A stretch of DNA of 64,000 nucleotides from Leuconostoc carnosum (GTDB lineage: Bacteria > Bacillota > Bacilli > Lactobacillales > Lactobacillaceae), in contig NZ_JACHGL010000007.1 in assembly GCF_014207505.1 (NCBI RefSeq), forward strand, positions 1-64,000, given 5' to 3'. Both the position numbers and the translations under genes were made by a program. The notes under the pieces were generated by a model. The model was given only the letters and a program-made list of their open reading frames with translations, was not told the origin of the DNA and did not search any database. Shown here piece after piece: positions 1-8,333 of this stretch. The number at the start of each line of letters is the position of its first letter. Position 1 is the stretch's first letter.

Positions 1-16
1 CCTTAAGACATCTTCT

Positions 17-45
17 AATATACCAACTTTCTCCCCCTCCGTCAA
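17..45 (-). promoter_or_regulatory. Strong sigma-A-type promoter reading off the left edge
   Basis: On the minus strand, TTGACG (45-40) and TATATT (22-17) are separated by exactly 17 bases, close to the sigma-A consensus. Transcription would start near position 10, so the transcript lies outside the window. A TTG-started frame also runs through it, but the promoter reading fits better. A stable RNA or another strong unit could lie beyond the edge; that is inference. Confidence 0.55.
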
Positions 46-118
46 TCTCTTTCTCTCACTCTTTTTCTTTCCCTTACTCTTTCTCTCTATCCCCCCTCTT
101 CCGTTCGCTTTTTCTCCC
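46..118. repeat. Pyrimidine-rich tract between cysS and the edge promoter
   Basis: On the plus strand 68 of 73 bases are C or T, including runs of five and six C, so the minus strand is almost pure purine. It sits between the cysS stop and the promoter at 17-45. No hairpin terminator for cysS is visible here. Its function is unknown. Confidence 0.6.
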
Positions 119-139
119 GGTTTCCTTAGTTATCTATTG

Positions 140-1552
140 TTACCGTTCATGTTTCCAGCGTTGTCCAGTTGCTGTGTCTTCTACGCTAATTCCTAAATCT
201 CGTAATTGATTACGTAACTGATCAGATAATTCGAAATTGTGCATTTGACGTGCAACAACACGTGCTTCAAGTAGACTTTTTTGTTCTGTCGTCAATTCCG
301 ACCTATCAGCCAATCCATCCACGCCAAAAATGCCCATCATTGTCGATATACTTTCTAATAGTAATTCTGCAGTTGCTTTTTTAACTTCGTTTTCGTCAGT
401 ATAAGTATTTGCCAGCGTTACCAGCTCAAATACAGAAGCCAATGCATTTGGTGTATTGAAATCATCGTCCATAGCAAATTCAAAATCACGTACATGTTGC
501 TTAATTTCATCCTCTATTGTACTATCGGATCCAACAACTGCATTATCCATGCGAAATAGTAAATTACGGTAGCCTGTTCGGATACGATCTAGCGCCCCGC
601 GTGCTTGTTCCAAAGTCTCAGATGAATAATTAATTGGTCGACGATATTGCGTTGTTGCCAGAAAATAGCGAATTGTCATTGGATCATCATAGTTAGCTAA
701 CATATCATGTAATGTTGTGAAATTACCTAATGATTTAGACATTTTTTCATTGTTAACATTGACAAACCCATTGTGCATCCAATAATTAACAAACTTCTGA
801 CCCGTACGAGCCTCAGATTGTGCCATTTCATTTGTATGATGTGGAAAAGCTAGGTCAATACCCCCGCCATGAATGTCTAGGGTATTGGCTAAATACTTTT
901 GTGACATCACAGAGCATTCAATATGCCAGCCTGGACGACCTTTTCCCCAAGGCGACTGCCACGAAATTTCTTCTTCACTATGGCTGGCTTTCCATACAGC
1001 AAAATCAATTGGATCTTCTTTACGAGTCATTTCTTCATCATTCAAGCGACCTGCAGCATTTGCTTCCATTTCAGCCAAATCTTGATGTGCTAAAATACCG
1101 TACCCATGAAACTTTTTGGCACGAAAATAGACATCCCCTTGGCTTTCATAGGCATAGCCTTTAGTGACTAAATCTTGAACAAAAGTAATAATATCAGGAA
1201 TAACCTCGGTTGCACGGGATCGTACTGACGCTGGGCGAATATTTAATGGCAATGTATCTTCATCAAACGCCGTAGCATATTTGTTAGCGATTGTCATCTC
1301 ATCAACGCCTTCTTCACGCGCGCGATTGATAATTTTATCATCAACATCTGTAAAATTCGAGACATATTTGACGTCATAGCCACGGTATTCAAGGTATCGA
1401 CGTACCACATCAAATGCAATTGCTGAACGCGCGTTTCCAATATGAATATAGTTATATACTGTCGGTCCACAAACATACATGTTGACTTTTTTAGGCGTTA
1501 TCGCTTTGAATATTTCTTTTTCACGTGACAATGTATTATAAATACGAATCAT
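140..1552 (-). CDS. cysS: Cysteinyl-tRNA synthetase
   Basis: Class I aminoacyl-tRNA synthetase that charges tRNA-Cys with cysteine in the cytosol. The 470-residue length is normal for the family. The HIGH-type motif HIGN follows CGPTVYNYI near residue 36, zinc-site residues appear in the VCGPT, HIECS and [10 protein letters not shown] segments, and the KMSKS loop is intact ([10 protein letters not shown], near residue 270). The start ATG has AAAGGAAG upstream. A TATAAT box (minus strand, 1591-1586) lies about 35 bases before the start, without a convincing -35 partner. The gene is separated from pgk by a terminator, so it is probably transcribed alone. The 137-base gap is too short for a T-box leader in addition to that terminator. 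Confidence 0.97.
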   Translation of the reverse strand: MIRIYNTLSREKEIFKAITPKKVNMYVCGPTVYNYIHIGNARSAIAFDVVRRYLEYRGYDVKYVSNFTDVDDKIINRAREEGVDEMTIANKYATAFDEDTLPLNIRPASVRSRATEVIPDIITFVQDLVTKGYAYESQGDVYFRAKKFHGYGILAHQDLAEMEANAAGRLNDEEMTRKEDPIDFAVWKASHSEEEISWQSPWGKGRPGWHIECSVMSQKYLANTLDIHGGGIDLAFPHHTNEMAQSEARTGQKFVNYWMHNGFVNVNNEKMSKSLGNFTTLHDMLANYDDPMTIRYFLATTQYRRPINYSSETLEQARGALDRIRTGYRNLLFRMDNAVVGSDSTIEDEIKQHVRDFEFAMDDDFNTPNALASVFELVTLANTYTDENEVKKATAELLLESISTMMGIFGVDGLADRSELTTEQKSLLEARVVARQMHNFELSDQLRNQLRDLGISVEDTATGQRWKHER

Positions 1553-1640
1553 GTTAGCTTCCTTTGATTGTTAATATTTAATCCTATTATACAGGAGATG
1601 TCAAACTTTTTGTCGCTAAAACTATAGTAATCACATCATG

Positions 1641-1675
1641 AAAAAACAGACCCACAATTAAGTGAGCCTGTTTTT
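1641..1675 (-). terminator. Rho-independent terminator after pgk
   Basis: A-run, 9-bp stem with two G-U pairs on the minus-strand RNA, 6-base loop and T-run. It lies just after the pgk stop. A and T runs on both sides could let it work in both directions. Confidence 0.75.
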
Positions 1676-1689
1676 GTATATTCAAAAGA

Positions 1690-2907
1690 TTACTTTTCAG
1701 AAATAGCAGCAATACCAGGTAATTCCTTACCTTCAAGGTATTCAAGAGAAGCACCACCACCAGTTGAGATATGTGTCAATTTGTCAGCAACACCTAATTG
1801 TTGAACAGCGGCTGTTGAATCACCACCACCAACGATTGTTGTACCACCATTTTCAGTGACAGTCACTAATTCTTCACCAATAGCTAATGTTCCCTTAGCA
1901 AAACTAGGCATTTCAAACACACCCATTGGTCCGTTCCATACAACTGTCTTAGCGCCTGCCAAAGTGTCTTGCAACAACTTAACTGACTTAGGACCAATAT
2001 CAAGTCCCATATAGCCATCAGGAATACCTGTGGTTGCATCAACAACTTCAGTCTTGGCATCATTTGAGAAAGCATCTGCAGCGATTGAATCAGTTGGCAA
2101 AACCAACTTGTCGCCAGCTTCAGCCATCAATTGCTTAGCCAATTCAACCTTATCAGCTTCAAACAATGAATTACCAATCTTATAACCCTTAGCTGCATCA
2201 AATGTATAAGCCATACCGCCACCAACAATCACTTTGTCAGCTTTACCTAACAATGATTTAACAATTTCAATCTTGTCAGAAACCTTGGCGCCACCAATGA
2301 TAGCTACAAAGGGACGTACTGGGTTAGCAACAGCTTCGCCCAAGAACTTAATTTCTTTTTCCATCAAGAAACCAGCAGCTGCTTGTGATACGTTTGCAGA
2401 AATACCAACGTTTGAAGCGTGGGCACGGTGAGCTGTACCAAATGCATCATTGATAAATAGGTCGTCACCTAATGATGCCCAATACTTACCAAGTTCTGGA
2501 TTATTCTTTGATTCATTTTTAACTTCTTCGCCGTTAACAACGTCTTCAAAACGTGTGTTTTCGACCATCAAAACTTCACCATCTTGCAAAGCTGAAATAG
2601 CTGATTCAAGTTCTGCACCACGAGTTTCTGGTACAAACTTAACGTCCTTACCTAACAATTCACCCAAGCGTGTGGCAACTGGTGCCAATGAGAGTTCTTT
2701 CTTATCGTCTTCAGACTTGATACGACCCAAGTGTGAGAACAAGATTGCACGTCCATTGTTTTCAAGCACGTACTTAATCGTTGGCAAAGCTGCCACGATA
2801 CGGTTATCGTTTCCGATAACACCTGCTTTGATAGGCACGTTGAAATCAACGCGCATCAATACTTTCTTACCTGAAAGTTCCAAATCTGAAACAGTCAATT
2901 TAGCCAT
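1690..2907 (-). CDS. pgk: Phosphoglycerate kinase
   Basis: Glycolytic enzyme that makes ATP from 1,3-bisphosphoglycerate in the cytosol. At 405 residues it has family motifs throughout: [11 protein letters not shown] near the N-terminus, [15 protein letters not shown] at the domain hinge, WNGPMGVFE and the nucleotide-binding GGGDSTAAV near the C-terminus. I place the start at 2907, where ATG follows GGAGG by 5 bases. The longer frame from 2919 begins with a TTG that overlaps this SD and is unlikely. A TATAAT box (2946-2941) marks a probable promoter with no clear -35. It is followed by its own terminator. In many Firmicutes pgk sits with gap and tpi; here it is alone. Confidence 0.97.
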   Translation of the reverse strand: MAKLTVSDLELSGKKVLMRVDFNVPIKAGVIGNDNRIVAALPTIKYVLENNGRAILFSHLGRIKSEDDKKELSLAPVATRLGELLGKDVKFVPETRGAELESAISALQDGEVLMVENTRFEDVVNGEEVKNESKNNPELGKYWASLGDDLFINDAFGTAHRAHASNVGISANVSQAAAGFLMEKEIKFLGEAVANPVRPFVAIIGGAKVSDKIEIVKSLLGKADKVIVGGGMAYTFDAAKGYKIGNSLFEADKVELAKQLMAEAGDKLVLPTDSIAADAFSNDAKTEVVDATTGIPDGYMGLDIGPKSVKLLQDTLAGAKTVVWNGPMGVFEMPSFAKGTLAIGEELVTVTENGGTTIVGGGDSTAAVQQLGVADKLTHISTGGGASLEYLEGKELPGIAAISEK

Positions 2908-2988
2908 GATAGCCTCCAAAATTTTATTATTACATCATCTATTATAGAACAAAAAGTCGTTTTTGTGTTGTGATATGTGAAATACTGT

Positions 2989-3822
2989 TCAAAATGTTTT
3001 TATATGCAATTTTTTTGTTGGTAACTGATTTCGTTGTAAAAATTCAAAGTCCGTTTGGGTCACTTGAACGTAATCAATCGCATGTGTGTCATCTTGTAAA
3101 ATATCAACTAATTTTTTGGCAATTTGTCCTTGATCGTCTAATACACCGGCTATCAGAGTTAGCGTTGTGTGCGGCGGCACCAAATCCACTTCACGATCTA
3201 ATTGTGTGATATTGATAGGCGTTGCTGATGATAGACGAAGACCCGCTTTCAAATAAGCCTCTGCTGTGCTAAAACTTTCTCCACCAGCATAAACAAGATT
3301 TCGCTTTTTATTAAAATAAAAATCTTGTACTTGAACCGCTTGTTGCCCAAAATAAAAATCAGATACCAGTAACTCACCTGAACTAAAATACTGTTTAGCA
3401 AACAATTTACCATCTCGCCGATAGATATCTTTATAATCTATTTTGCCGGCTAAATCTTTCCAGATCACCGCCTGTACTATTCTTTGCGCATCCGAAAACC
3501 AACGTAAACTAGCCAATTCACGACCTTGTTGCATGATATTTTTAGTCCAATCTGTGTTAATCACAAACTGTGCATCACTTGGTACTAAAAGATTGGTCCA
3601 CCAAATACCTTTTGTATCATCACTATCTGACAAGTAACTTTGCGCGTATATGTCATAAACTTTTTTAGGGTTAATACCTAATTTTTTAACCAAATATACA
3701 GCATCTTCGTGCGGTGTAGCAAACCACAAGGCACTGCTTAAGCCTAACCGTACTTGTTCAATTTGCCATCTCACCCCAGCAGAATTAGTATCTGACAACG
3801 AATTAATCATTTCAATTGTCAT
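2989..3822 (-). CDS. GtfB/TagE6-like glycosyltransferase partner protein
   Basis: A 277-residue protein lying immediately downstream of a GtfA-like glycosyltransferase and overlapping its 3' end by 11 bases, which suggests translational coupling. No catalytic EX7E signature is visible. Segments such as IDYKDIYRRDGKLFAKQYF resemble the beta-strand repeats of GtfB, the non-catalytic substrate-binding partner of GtfA in the two-subunit O-GlcNAc transferases of Gram-positive bacteria. In Lactobacillus plantarum a comparable pair (Gtf1/Gtf2) glycosylates a peptidoglycan hydrolase. It is shorter than canonical GtfB (about 440 residues), so it may be a reduced or divergent member. The family call rests on motif resemblance and gene order. 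Confidence 0.5.
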   Translation of the reverse strand: MTIEMINSLSDTNSAGVRWQIEQVRLGLSSALWFATPHEDAVYLVKKLGINPKKVYDIYAQSYLSDSDDTKGIWWTNLLVPSDAQFVINTDWTKNIMQQGRELASLRWFSDAQRIVQAVIWKDLAGKIDYKDIYRRDGKLFAKQYFSSGELLVSDFYFGQQAVQVQDFYFNKKRNLVYAGGESFSTAEAYLKAGLRLSSATPINITQLDREVDLVPPHTTLTLIAGVLDDQGQIAKKLVDILQDDTHAIDYVQVTQTDFEFLQRNQLPTKKLHIKTF

Positions 3823-5263
3823 ATTTTGCCACTACTTTCTGCCACTGCGTAGCGATTATTTCTGCCTGATAGTTATTGGCCAGCTGATGCGCACCAAGAG
3901 ATAAGGCATCATAATGATCAAAAATTTTGCGCATTGCGGTTGATAAATGATTAATATTATCACTTATTTGATCACGATGGGGGTCGAAATTTGCTAAGTA
4001 ACCATTTTTACCATTATGAATTAATTCTTGTGCGCCATATAGATTAGCATATGTTGCTATTGGTAAAGCAGCCGCCATTGCTTCTAAATAAGTTAAACCA
4101 AAACCTTCCGAATAAGACGCTGATACAAATGCATCATACTGTGCCAACGTATCAGTAAGCTGGTGACTTAATCCTTTAAATTGAATCACCTGATCCAAAT
4201 GTAATTCATTCACTAAGTTTATCAATGATTGTTCTTCACTGCCAACACCATAAATGTCGAGCGTTGACTTAAATCCTTCTAAACGTAATTGATGAATAGC
4301 TTGAATAATATGATTTATATTTTTTTCCGAGTGTAGCCGCGAAGCAGTCACAAAATGAGCAATCCCACCTGACCACCGACGTGGAGCAGAAATATTTGTA
4401 ACACCACCTACTGGTATGGCAATAATTTCACTGTCTACATGATTAATACCAATATGTCGAAGATGAGTTAACATGGCTTTCTTCTGTAATTGAGTAGAAA
4501 CAATAACCACATCCAAATCGTGTACATGATCTAACATATATTGGTAATAACTATTCCAAAGTGGCTGCCCATGTTGGAACCTCACAAAATGAGCAGCATG
4601 AACGACATCAATTAGCACAATTGGCTGACCACTGCGCTTCATTTGTATCAATGCCACTTCATTTTCTGTGCCACGATCAATCACATAAATATTTTTCTGA
4701 TAACGCTGTTGTATTTCAGCAAAGAAAAAGGCAACTAAAGTCTCAAAAGTGTTAAAAACATAATACTCACCACGAAAATTATCGACATGAATATTAGTCA
4801 TTTGTCGGCCACGGGAAGCTGTATCTCGATAATGCCAACTGATACGATGATTATTATTCTCAAGTATGACACGATCATCTTCAACTACATAAATATCTTT
4901 TTCTGGTACATGCTTTTTATGCTTATAAATTGTTGCCTGATAGTTTCCGGTCGTTTGACACCTCATCATACGTTGTGTCTGTGTATCATCTAAAAGAATA
5001 TCTTGCTGATAACTGTGAATATTCACTTCTCCCTCGCGCAAATAAGTATCCGGATCATCATGCAACAGATAGTCATAGAGCCCAATGACTTCATTTTCAG
5101 CTAATTGCCATTCTTGTATATGTTGATGTAATTTGGGTAATAAATCAGTAAAAATCAGCTTAAACGGTATATTTTTTTCACGGAAACGAGCCGCGCGATA
5201 AAATTGTGCATGCTCAACACCGCTATTGCCATGCCCTATACCTTTGTTAACAAAAAAAATCAT
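3812..5263 (-). CDS. GtfA/TagE-like family 4 glycosyltransferase
   Basis: A 483-residue cytosolic GT-B fold glycosyltransferase. The N-terminal GIGHGNSGVEHAQFYRA closely follows the start of GtfA proteins, in which this loop is part of the acceptor and partner face. The C-terminal half carries the GT4 nucleotide-sugar region with EX7E in EGFGLTYLE (near residue 395) followed by AMAAALPIATY. The closest functional families are GtfA of protein O-GlcNAcylation and TagE wall teichoic acid glucosyltransferases. Overlap with the downstream GtfB-like gene favours the protein glycosylation option. No secA2, secY2 or serine-rich adhesin gene is nearby. The start has AAAAGGTG upstream. Confidence 0.75.
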   Translation of the reverse strand: MIFFVNKGIGHGNSGVEHAQFYRAARFREKNIPFKLIFTDLLPKLHQHIQEWQLAENEVIGLYDYLLHDDPDTYLREGEVNIHSYQQDILLDDTQTQRMMRCQTTGNYQATIYKHKKHVPEKDIYVVEDDRVILENNNHRISWHYRDTASRGRQMTNIHVDNFRGEYYVFNTFETLVAFFFAEIQQRYQKNIYVIDRGTENEVALIQMKRSGQPIVLIDVVHAAHFVRFQHGQPLWNSYYQYMLDHVHDLDVVIVSTQLQKKAMLTHLRHIGINHVDSEIIAIPVGGVTNISAPRRWSGGIAHFVTASRLHSEKNINHIIQAIHQLRLEGFKSTLDIYGVGSEEQSLINLVNELHLDQVIQFKGLSHQLTDTLAQYDAFVSASYSEGFGLTYLEAMAAALPIATYANLYGAQELIHNGKNGYLANFDPHRDQISDNINHLSTAMRKIFDHYDALSLGAHQLANNYQAEIIATQWQKVVAKYDN

Positions 5264-5329
5264 CAGAACACCTTTTCTATTTACTTAATTCTAATTTTAA
5301 CATTTTCAAATGCATGAAAGCGAGCGCAC

Positions 5330-5364
5330 AAAAAAAGACATTTTCATTTCTGAATTTGTCTTTT
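5330..5364 (-). terminator. Terminator after the DUF4811 gene
   Basis: An 8-bp outer stem (AAAAGACA paired with TGTCTTTT), a 2x2 internal loop and a short inner stem, with a T-run on the minus strand. It lies between the DUF4811 stop and the gtfA-like start. Confidence 0.55.
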
Positions 5365-5377
5365 GACTCATATCCAA

Positions 5378-6055
5378 TTAATTAATATTGTATATTTTTT
5401 TAATTTGTTGTACTTGCATCATTGCTGCTTTATTTGGATCTTTTTGAGCTAAAGCAGCTAATTGTTTTTGTTGTTCAGCAGCTATCATTTTTTCTTTATC
5501 AGTCTTTGGCGCCATTTTTGACTGCAGCGATTGTGCTTGCTCTGTCGTTAATGCCACCCAAGTGTTAGGTATTTGATAAACCACATGACGGTGCTTTAAT
5601 TGATTATTATTACCAACAATACCAAATAATAATTTCCAACCGCTAGACTGATATACATAACGCGTTGTAGTTGTTACTTTATATGCTTTAGTACCATTAA
5701 TCGCTGCACGATCAGATGTCGTGTGCAAATCTGGCTTAGCGACAGTATTTTTTGTAGCATCTTTAGTGTTTTTATAGATGTATACATTCTCGGTACCATT
5801 CGTCCCAACACCTTGATACAGTAATAAACCAAAACCTTGTTCTGAAGAGCCAGCTGAATGTATTTCTTTTTTAACTATCTTTTTTTCTTCTGTCATACCG
5901 TAATGATCATGCATGTTAGCTACTATACCAACCACACTCAAAACGAGTCCAGCAAACATTACCACTGTGACAGTTAAACGCAAACCCTTTGGTTTGATCA
6001 TCATGTTGGCAAAAAAAGCTAACACTGCAAATACAGCCATTATTATGATAATCAT
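5378..6055 (-). CDS. DUF4811 membrane protein next to MFS exporter
   Basis: A 225-residue protein with two N-terminal membrane helices (about 1-18 and 25-47), then an extracytoplasmic or cytosolic domain rich in Thr and Tyr, and a charged Gln/Lys-rich helical tail (about 175-225). It matches what I know of the DUF4811 family, which in Lactobacillales occurs next to DHA2-type drug exporters. The start lies one base after the MFS stop, with GGAGG 9 bases upstream inside the MFS 3' end, so the two are cotranscribed and probably coupled. The function is not established; a partner or accessory of the exporter is inferred from synteny. Confidence 0.7.
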   Translation of the reverse strand: MIIIIMAVFAVLAFFANMMIKPKGLRLTVTVVMFAGLVLSVVGIVANMHDHYGMTEEKKIVKKEIHSAGSSEQGFGLLLYQGVGTNGTENVYIYKNTKDATKNTVAKPDLHTTSDRAAINGTKAYKVTTTTRYVYQSSGWKLLFGIVGNNNQLKHRHVVYQIPNTWVALTTEQAQSLQSKMAPKTDKEKMIAAEQQKQLAALAQKDPNKAAMMQVQQIKKIYNIN

Positions 6056-6056
6056 T

Positions 6057-7559
6057 TTATGATGCCTCCTTTGCTGGTGTTTCTACTTTGCCACTGTGCA
6101 AGAAAAAGGTAACAAGTAGTGCCGCTACTGCAAAAGCAGCAGCTAAGAGAAATGAGGCATGGAAACCATTTAATGTCGCATCCAAGGCTTTTTGTCCAAA
6201 TGCTAACGGATCTTGACCTTTTAATGAAGACTTTGGCATGTTATTTTCTGTCACTGATTGCATGACTGATGCCAAAACAGCTGTCCCCAATGATGAGGCG
6301 ACTTGCCGCATTGTATTGTTTGCAGCTGTACCTTGTGCCGCCGTCTTCGGTGACAAAGCACCCATGGCTGAAGCTGTTAAAGGCATCATTGTCATAGCAA
6401 TACCAAACATACGTAAGGTATAAAGTGAGGTAATATAAAGTGTTGGCGTATCAGCTGTCAAGAAGAACAGTGGTACCGTACCAATAATTAAAATAATGAA
6501 TCCAGTTGTTGCCAGACGTTTAGCGCCATGTTTATCATAGAAAGAACCGGCAATCGGCGAGACAATTCCCATCATCAATGCACCAGGTAACAACGTCAAG
6601 CCTGATTTTAATGGTGATAAGCCACGGATATTTTGCATATAAATTGGTAATACCATTTCGACACCAATCATAGCCATCATAGCAAGAGATACCAAAATAG
6701 TTGTAATCGTAAATTGCTTTGACTTAAACACTGACATGTCTAAGAATGGTTTATCCATTTGTAATTGATGCCACATGAACTCAATCAAGACTACGAATCC
6801 AACGATCAATGGTATGATAACTTTTGCACTACCCCAGCCATCTGTTGCCACCATCGCAAAACCATACAATACTGAACCAAATCCCAGAGTGGATTCAATT
6901 AATGAACGGACATTTAAGCTGACCTTTTGTGTTGGTAAGACATCATGGAAAAGGAACAGCGAAGCAATCATAACGGCAATTACGACGGGTAATACGATAC
7001 CAAAAATTGACCGCCACGAATTTTCTAAAGTAAAACCTAAAATGGTATGATCTTTTTCCAAAATCCATCCAGATAAGGTCGGTCCAATTGCTGGTGCCAT
7101 ACCAATAACTAATCCACCTAACCCCATGGCTTTACCACGTGAACTGGGATCAAAAATTGATAGTAAAACAACTTGCATTAATGGCATCAAGATTCCAACT
7201 GCCATTGCTTGAAGTACTCGTGCTACCATCAATAGCCAAAAAGCACTAGTAGGTGTTAAAAAAGCAACAAGTGTTCCTACTGTAAACAGTGCTAAAGCTG
7301 ACATGTACAATCTTTTAGTTGGAATACGAGTTGTTAAAAAAGCTGATACAGGTACCATAATACCGTTAGCCATTAAAAAAATGGTCGTTAACCATTGCAC
7401 TGTTGACGCATTAACATTAAAAGCCTTCATTAATGTGGGCAAAGCAGTGCCTAATGCTGTTTGCATTAACATCACTGAAAAGACACCAATTAGCAATACC
7501 ATCATCATCGCTGTACGATTGATTGGCTTACCATGGGTGTCGCGTACTTCATCACTCAT
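6057..7559 (-). CDS. MFS multidrug exporter, DHA2 (14-TMS) family
   Basis: A 500-residue inner-membrane antiporter predicted to export drugs or lipophilic compounds using the proton gradient. Its hydrophobic pattern fits about 14 helices. The motif A-like segment TRIPTKRLY and the motif C-like GGLVIGMAPAIGPTLSGWI of drug:H+ antiporters are visible. I start it at 7559 (MSDEVRD), where ATG has GAGGAG 9 bases upstream. The longer frame to 7649 runs back through its promoter and a terminator. A promoter (TTGACA-17-TAGTAT, 7637-7609) precedes it, with its -35 inside the upstream terminator hairpin. It is cotranscribed with the DUF4811 gene. The substrate is unknown. Confidence 0.88.
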   Translation of the reverse strand: MSDEVRDTHGKPINRTAMMMVLLIGVFSVMLMQTALGTALPTLMKAFNVNASTVQWLTTIFLMANGIMVPVSAFLTTRIPTKRLYMSALALFTVGTLVAFLTPTSAFWLLMVARVLQAMAVGILMPLMQVVLLSIFDPSSRGKAMGLGGLVIGMAPAIGPTLSGWILEKDHTILGFTLENSWRSIFGIVLPVVIAVMIASLFLFHDVLPTQKVSLNVRSLIESTLGFGSVLYGFAMVATDGWGSAKVIIPLIVGFVVLIEFMWHQLQMDKPFLDMSVFKSKQFTITTILVSLAMMAMIGVEMVLPIYMQNIRGLSPLKSGLTLLPGALMMGIVSPIAGSFYDKHGAKRLATTGFIILIIGTVPLFFLTADTPTLYITSLYTLRMFGIAMTMMPLTASAMGALSPKTAAQGTAANNTMRQVASSLGTAVLASVMQSVTENNMPKSSLKGQDPLAFGQKALDATLNGFHASFLLAAAFAVAALLVTFFLHSGKVETPAKEAS

Positions 7560-7608
7560 GAGTGATTTCTCCTCTATATTTAAATATGTCATTGAACTAC
7601 TTTTAAAT

Positions 7609-7637
7609 ATACTACACCTCAAAAAAAAGATTGTCAA
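7609..7637 (-). promoter_or_regulatory. Promoter of the MFS-DUF4811 unit
   Basis: TTGACA (7637-7632) and TAGTAT (7614-7609) on the minus strand with a 17-base spacer. The -35 hexamer forms part of the right arm of the terminator hairpin of the upstream gene, so terminator and promoter overlap. The inverted repeat could also be an operator. Confidence 0.6.
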
Positions 7638-7657
7638 CTTTGTTGACAATCTTTTTT
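7621..7657. terminator. Terminator after the pantothenate-kinase-like gene
   Basis: Perfect 10-bp stem GATTGTCAAC / GTTGACAATC with a 3-base loop, flanked by eight A and six T. It starts at the stop codon of the upstream gene and has poly-U tracts in either direction. Confidence 0.85.
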
Positions 7658-8333
7658 AATCTTTTATTTTGATATCTTCGACGTCATGATTCTTGTCTAA
7701 ATAAACCACGACATCTGCATATTGTTTACTTGGCAAAATATAATTATCCAAATTCACTTGATTCGTTTCGTCCCATGTCTTCATGGTTAAATCAGCAAGC
7801 TCACCAATCGGCATAGTTGTATATTGATACCGCCATGATGATTTATTATCTTTTGCCTGAGCAGTCATTGCTAGTGTTCGAGATAAATACCACCATTTAA
7901 TATCTTCTAAGTCAGCCTCTAGATAAATTTTAAAATCAGTTTGTTTGAGACGCAGTGCAACCACGCCTTCGATAATCAGTATATCTGGTCGTTCAATAAT
8001 TTGTTGATTATTTGGATCAATATCAGAATTCTCTTGTGTATAAATCGGTATTTCAACCGACTTTTCCCCTTGTTTGAATGCCTTAATAACCTGTTCTAAG
8101 CTTTCTAAATCATAGGTTTGTGGAAAACCCTTTTGACCAAATAAGTCTTGCGCAATTAATGTTTGGTTTGACATTAAAAAATGATCAGTACTAATCACTT
8201 TCACTTGAATTCCTAAGGCTTTTGATATTGTCTCGGCAAATGTACTTTTCCCAACGGATACCGAACCAGTAACAGCTATTGTCATGAACTGACCCACGTA
8301 ACGTTGCTTAATTAATGCAATAAGCTTATCCAT
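7656..8333 (-). CDS. Short type I pantothenate kinase-like P-loop kinase
   Basis: A 225-residue P-loop kinase. The Walker A GSVSVGKST (residues 23-31), the STDHFLMSN segment and KGFPQTYDLESL closely follow CoaA (type I pantothenate kinase), which phosphorylates pantothenate in the first step of CoA synthesis. Canonical CoaA has about 310 residues; this lacks roughly 80 N-terminal residues and much of the C-terminal region, so it may be a divergent CoaA or a related uridine-kinase-like enzyme with another substrate. It overlaps the helD-like stop by one base (TAATG), indicating coupling to that gene. A strong terminator follows directly. Confidence 0.6.
   Translation of the reverse strand: MDKLIALIKQRYVGQFMTIAVTGSVSVGKSTFAETISKALGIQVKVISTDHFLMSNQTLIAQDLFGQKGFPQTYDLESLEQVIKAFKQGEKSVEIPIYTQENSDIDPNNQQIIERPDILIIEGVVALRLKQTDFKIYLEADLEDIKWWYLSRTLAMTAQAKDNKSSWRYQYTTMPIGELADLTMKTWDETNQVNLDNYILPSKQYADVVVYLDKNHDVEDIKIKD

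Noticed and set aside
4-48. A TTG-started coding frame after cysS (reading MTEGEKVGILEDV)
   Set aside because: The same bases form a near-perfect -35/-10 promoter with 17-base spacing, no SD is positioned for the TTG, and the peptide does not resemble Mini-III RNase, the usual neighbour of cysS.
1553-1640. T-box riboswitch upstream of cysS
   Set aside because: The gap is too short and contains the pgk terminator; no specifier stem or T-box sequence is seen.
2450-2947. A 165-codon plus-strand frame opposite pgk
   Set aside because: It lies antisense to the well-conserved pgk gene, has no SD or recognisable domain, and follows from pgk codon bias.
5305-5325. cre-like sequence upstream of the gtfA-like gene
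   Set aside because: ATGAAAGCGAGCGCA lacks the conserved right half of cre.
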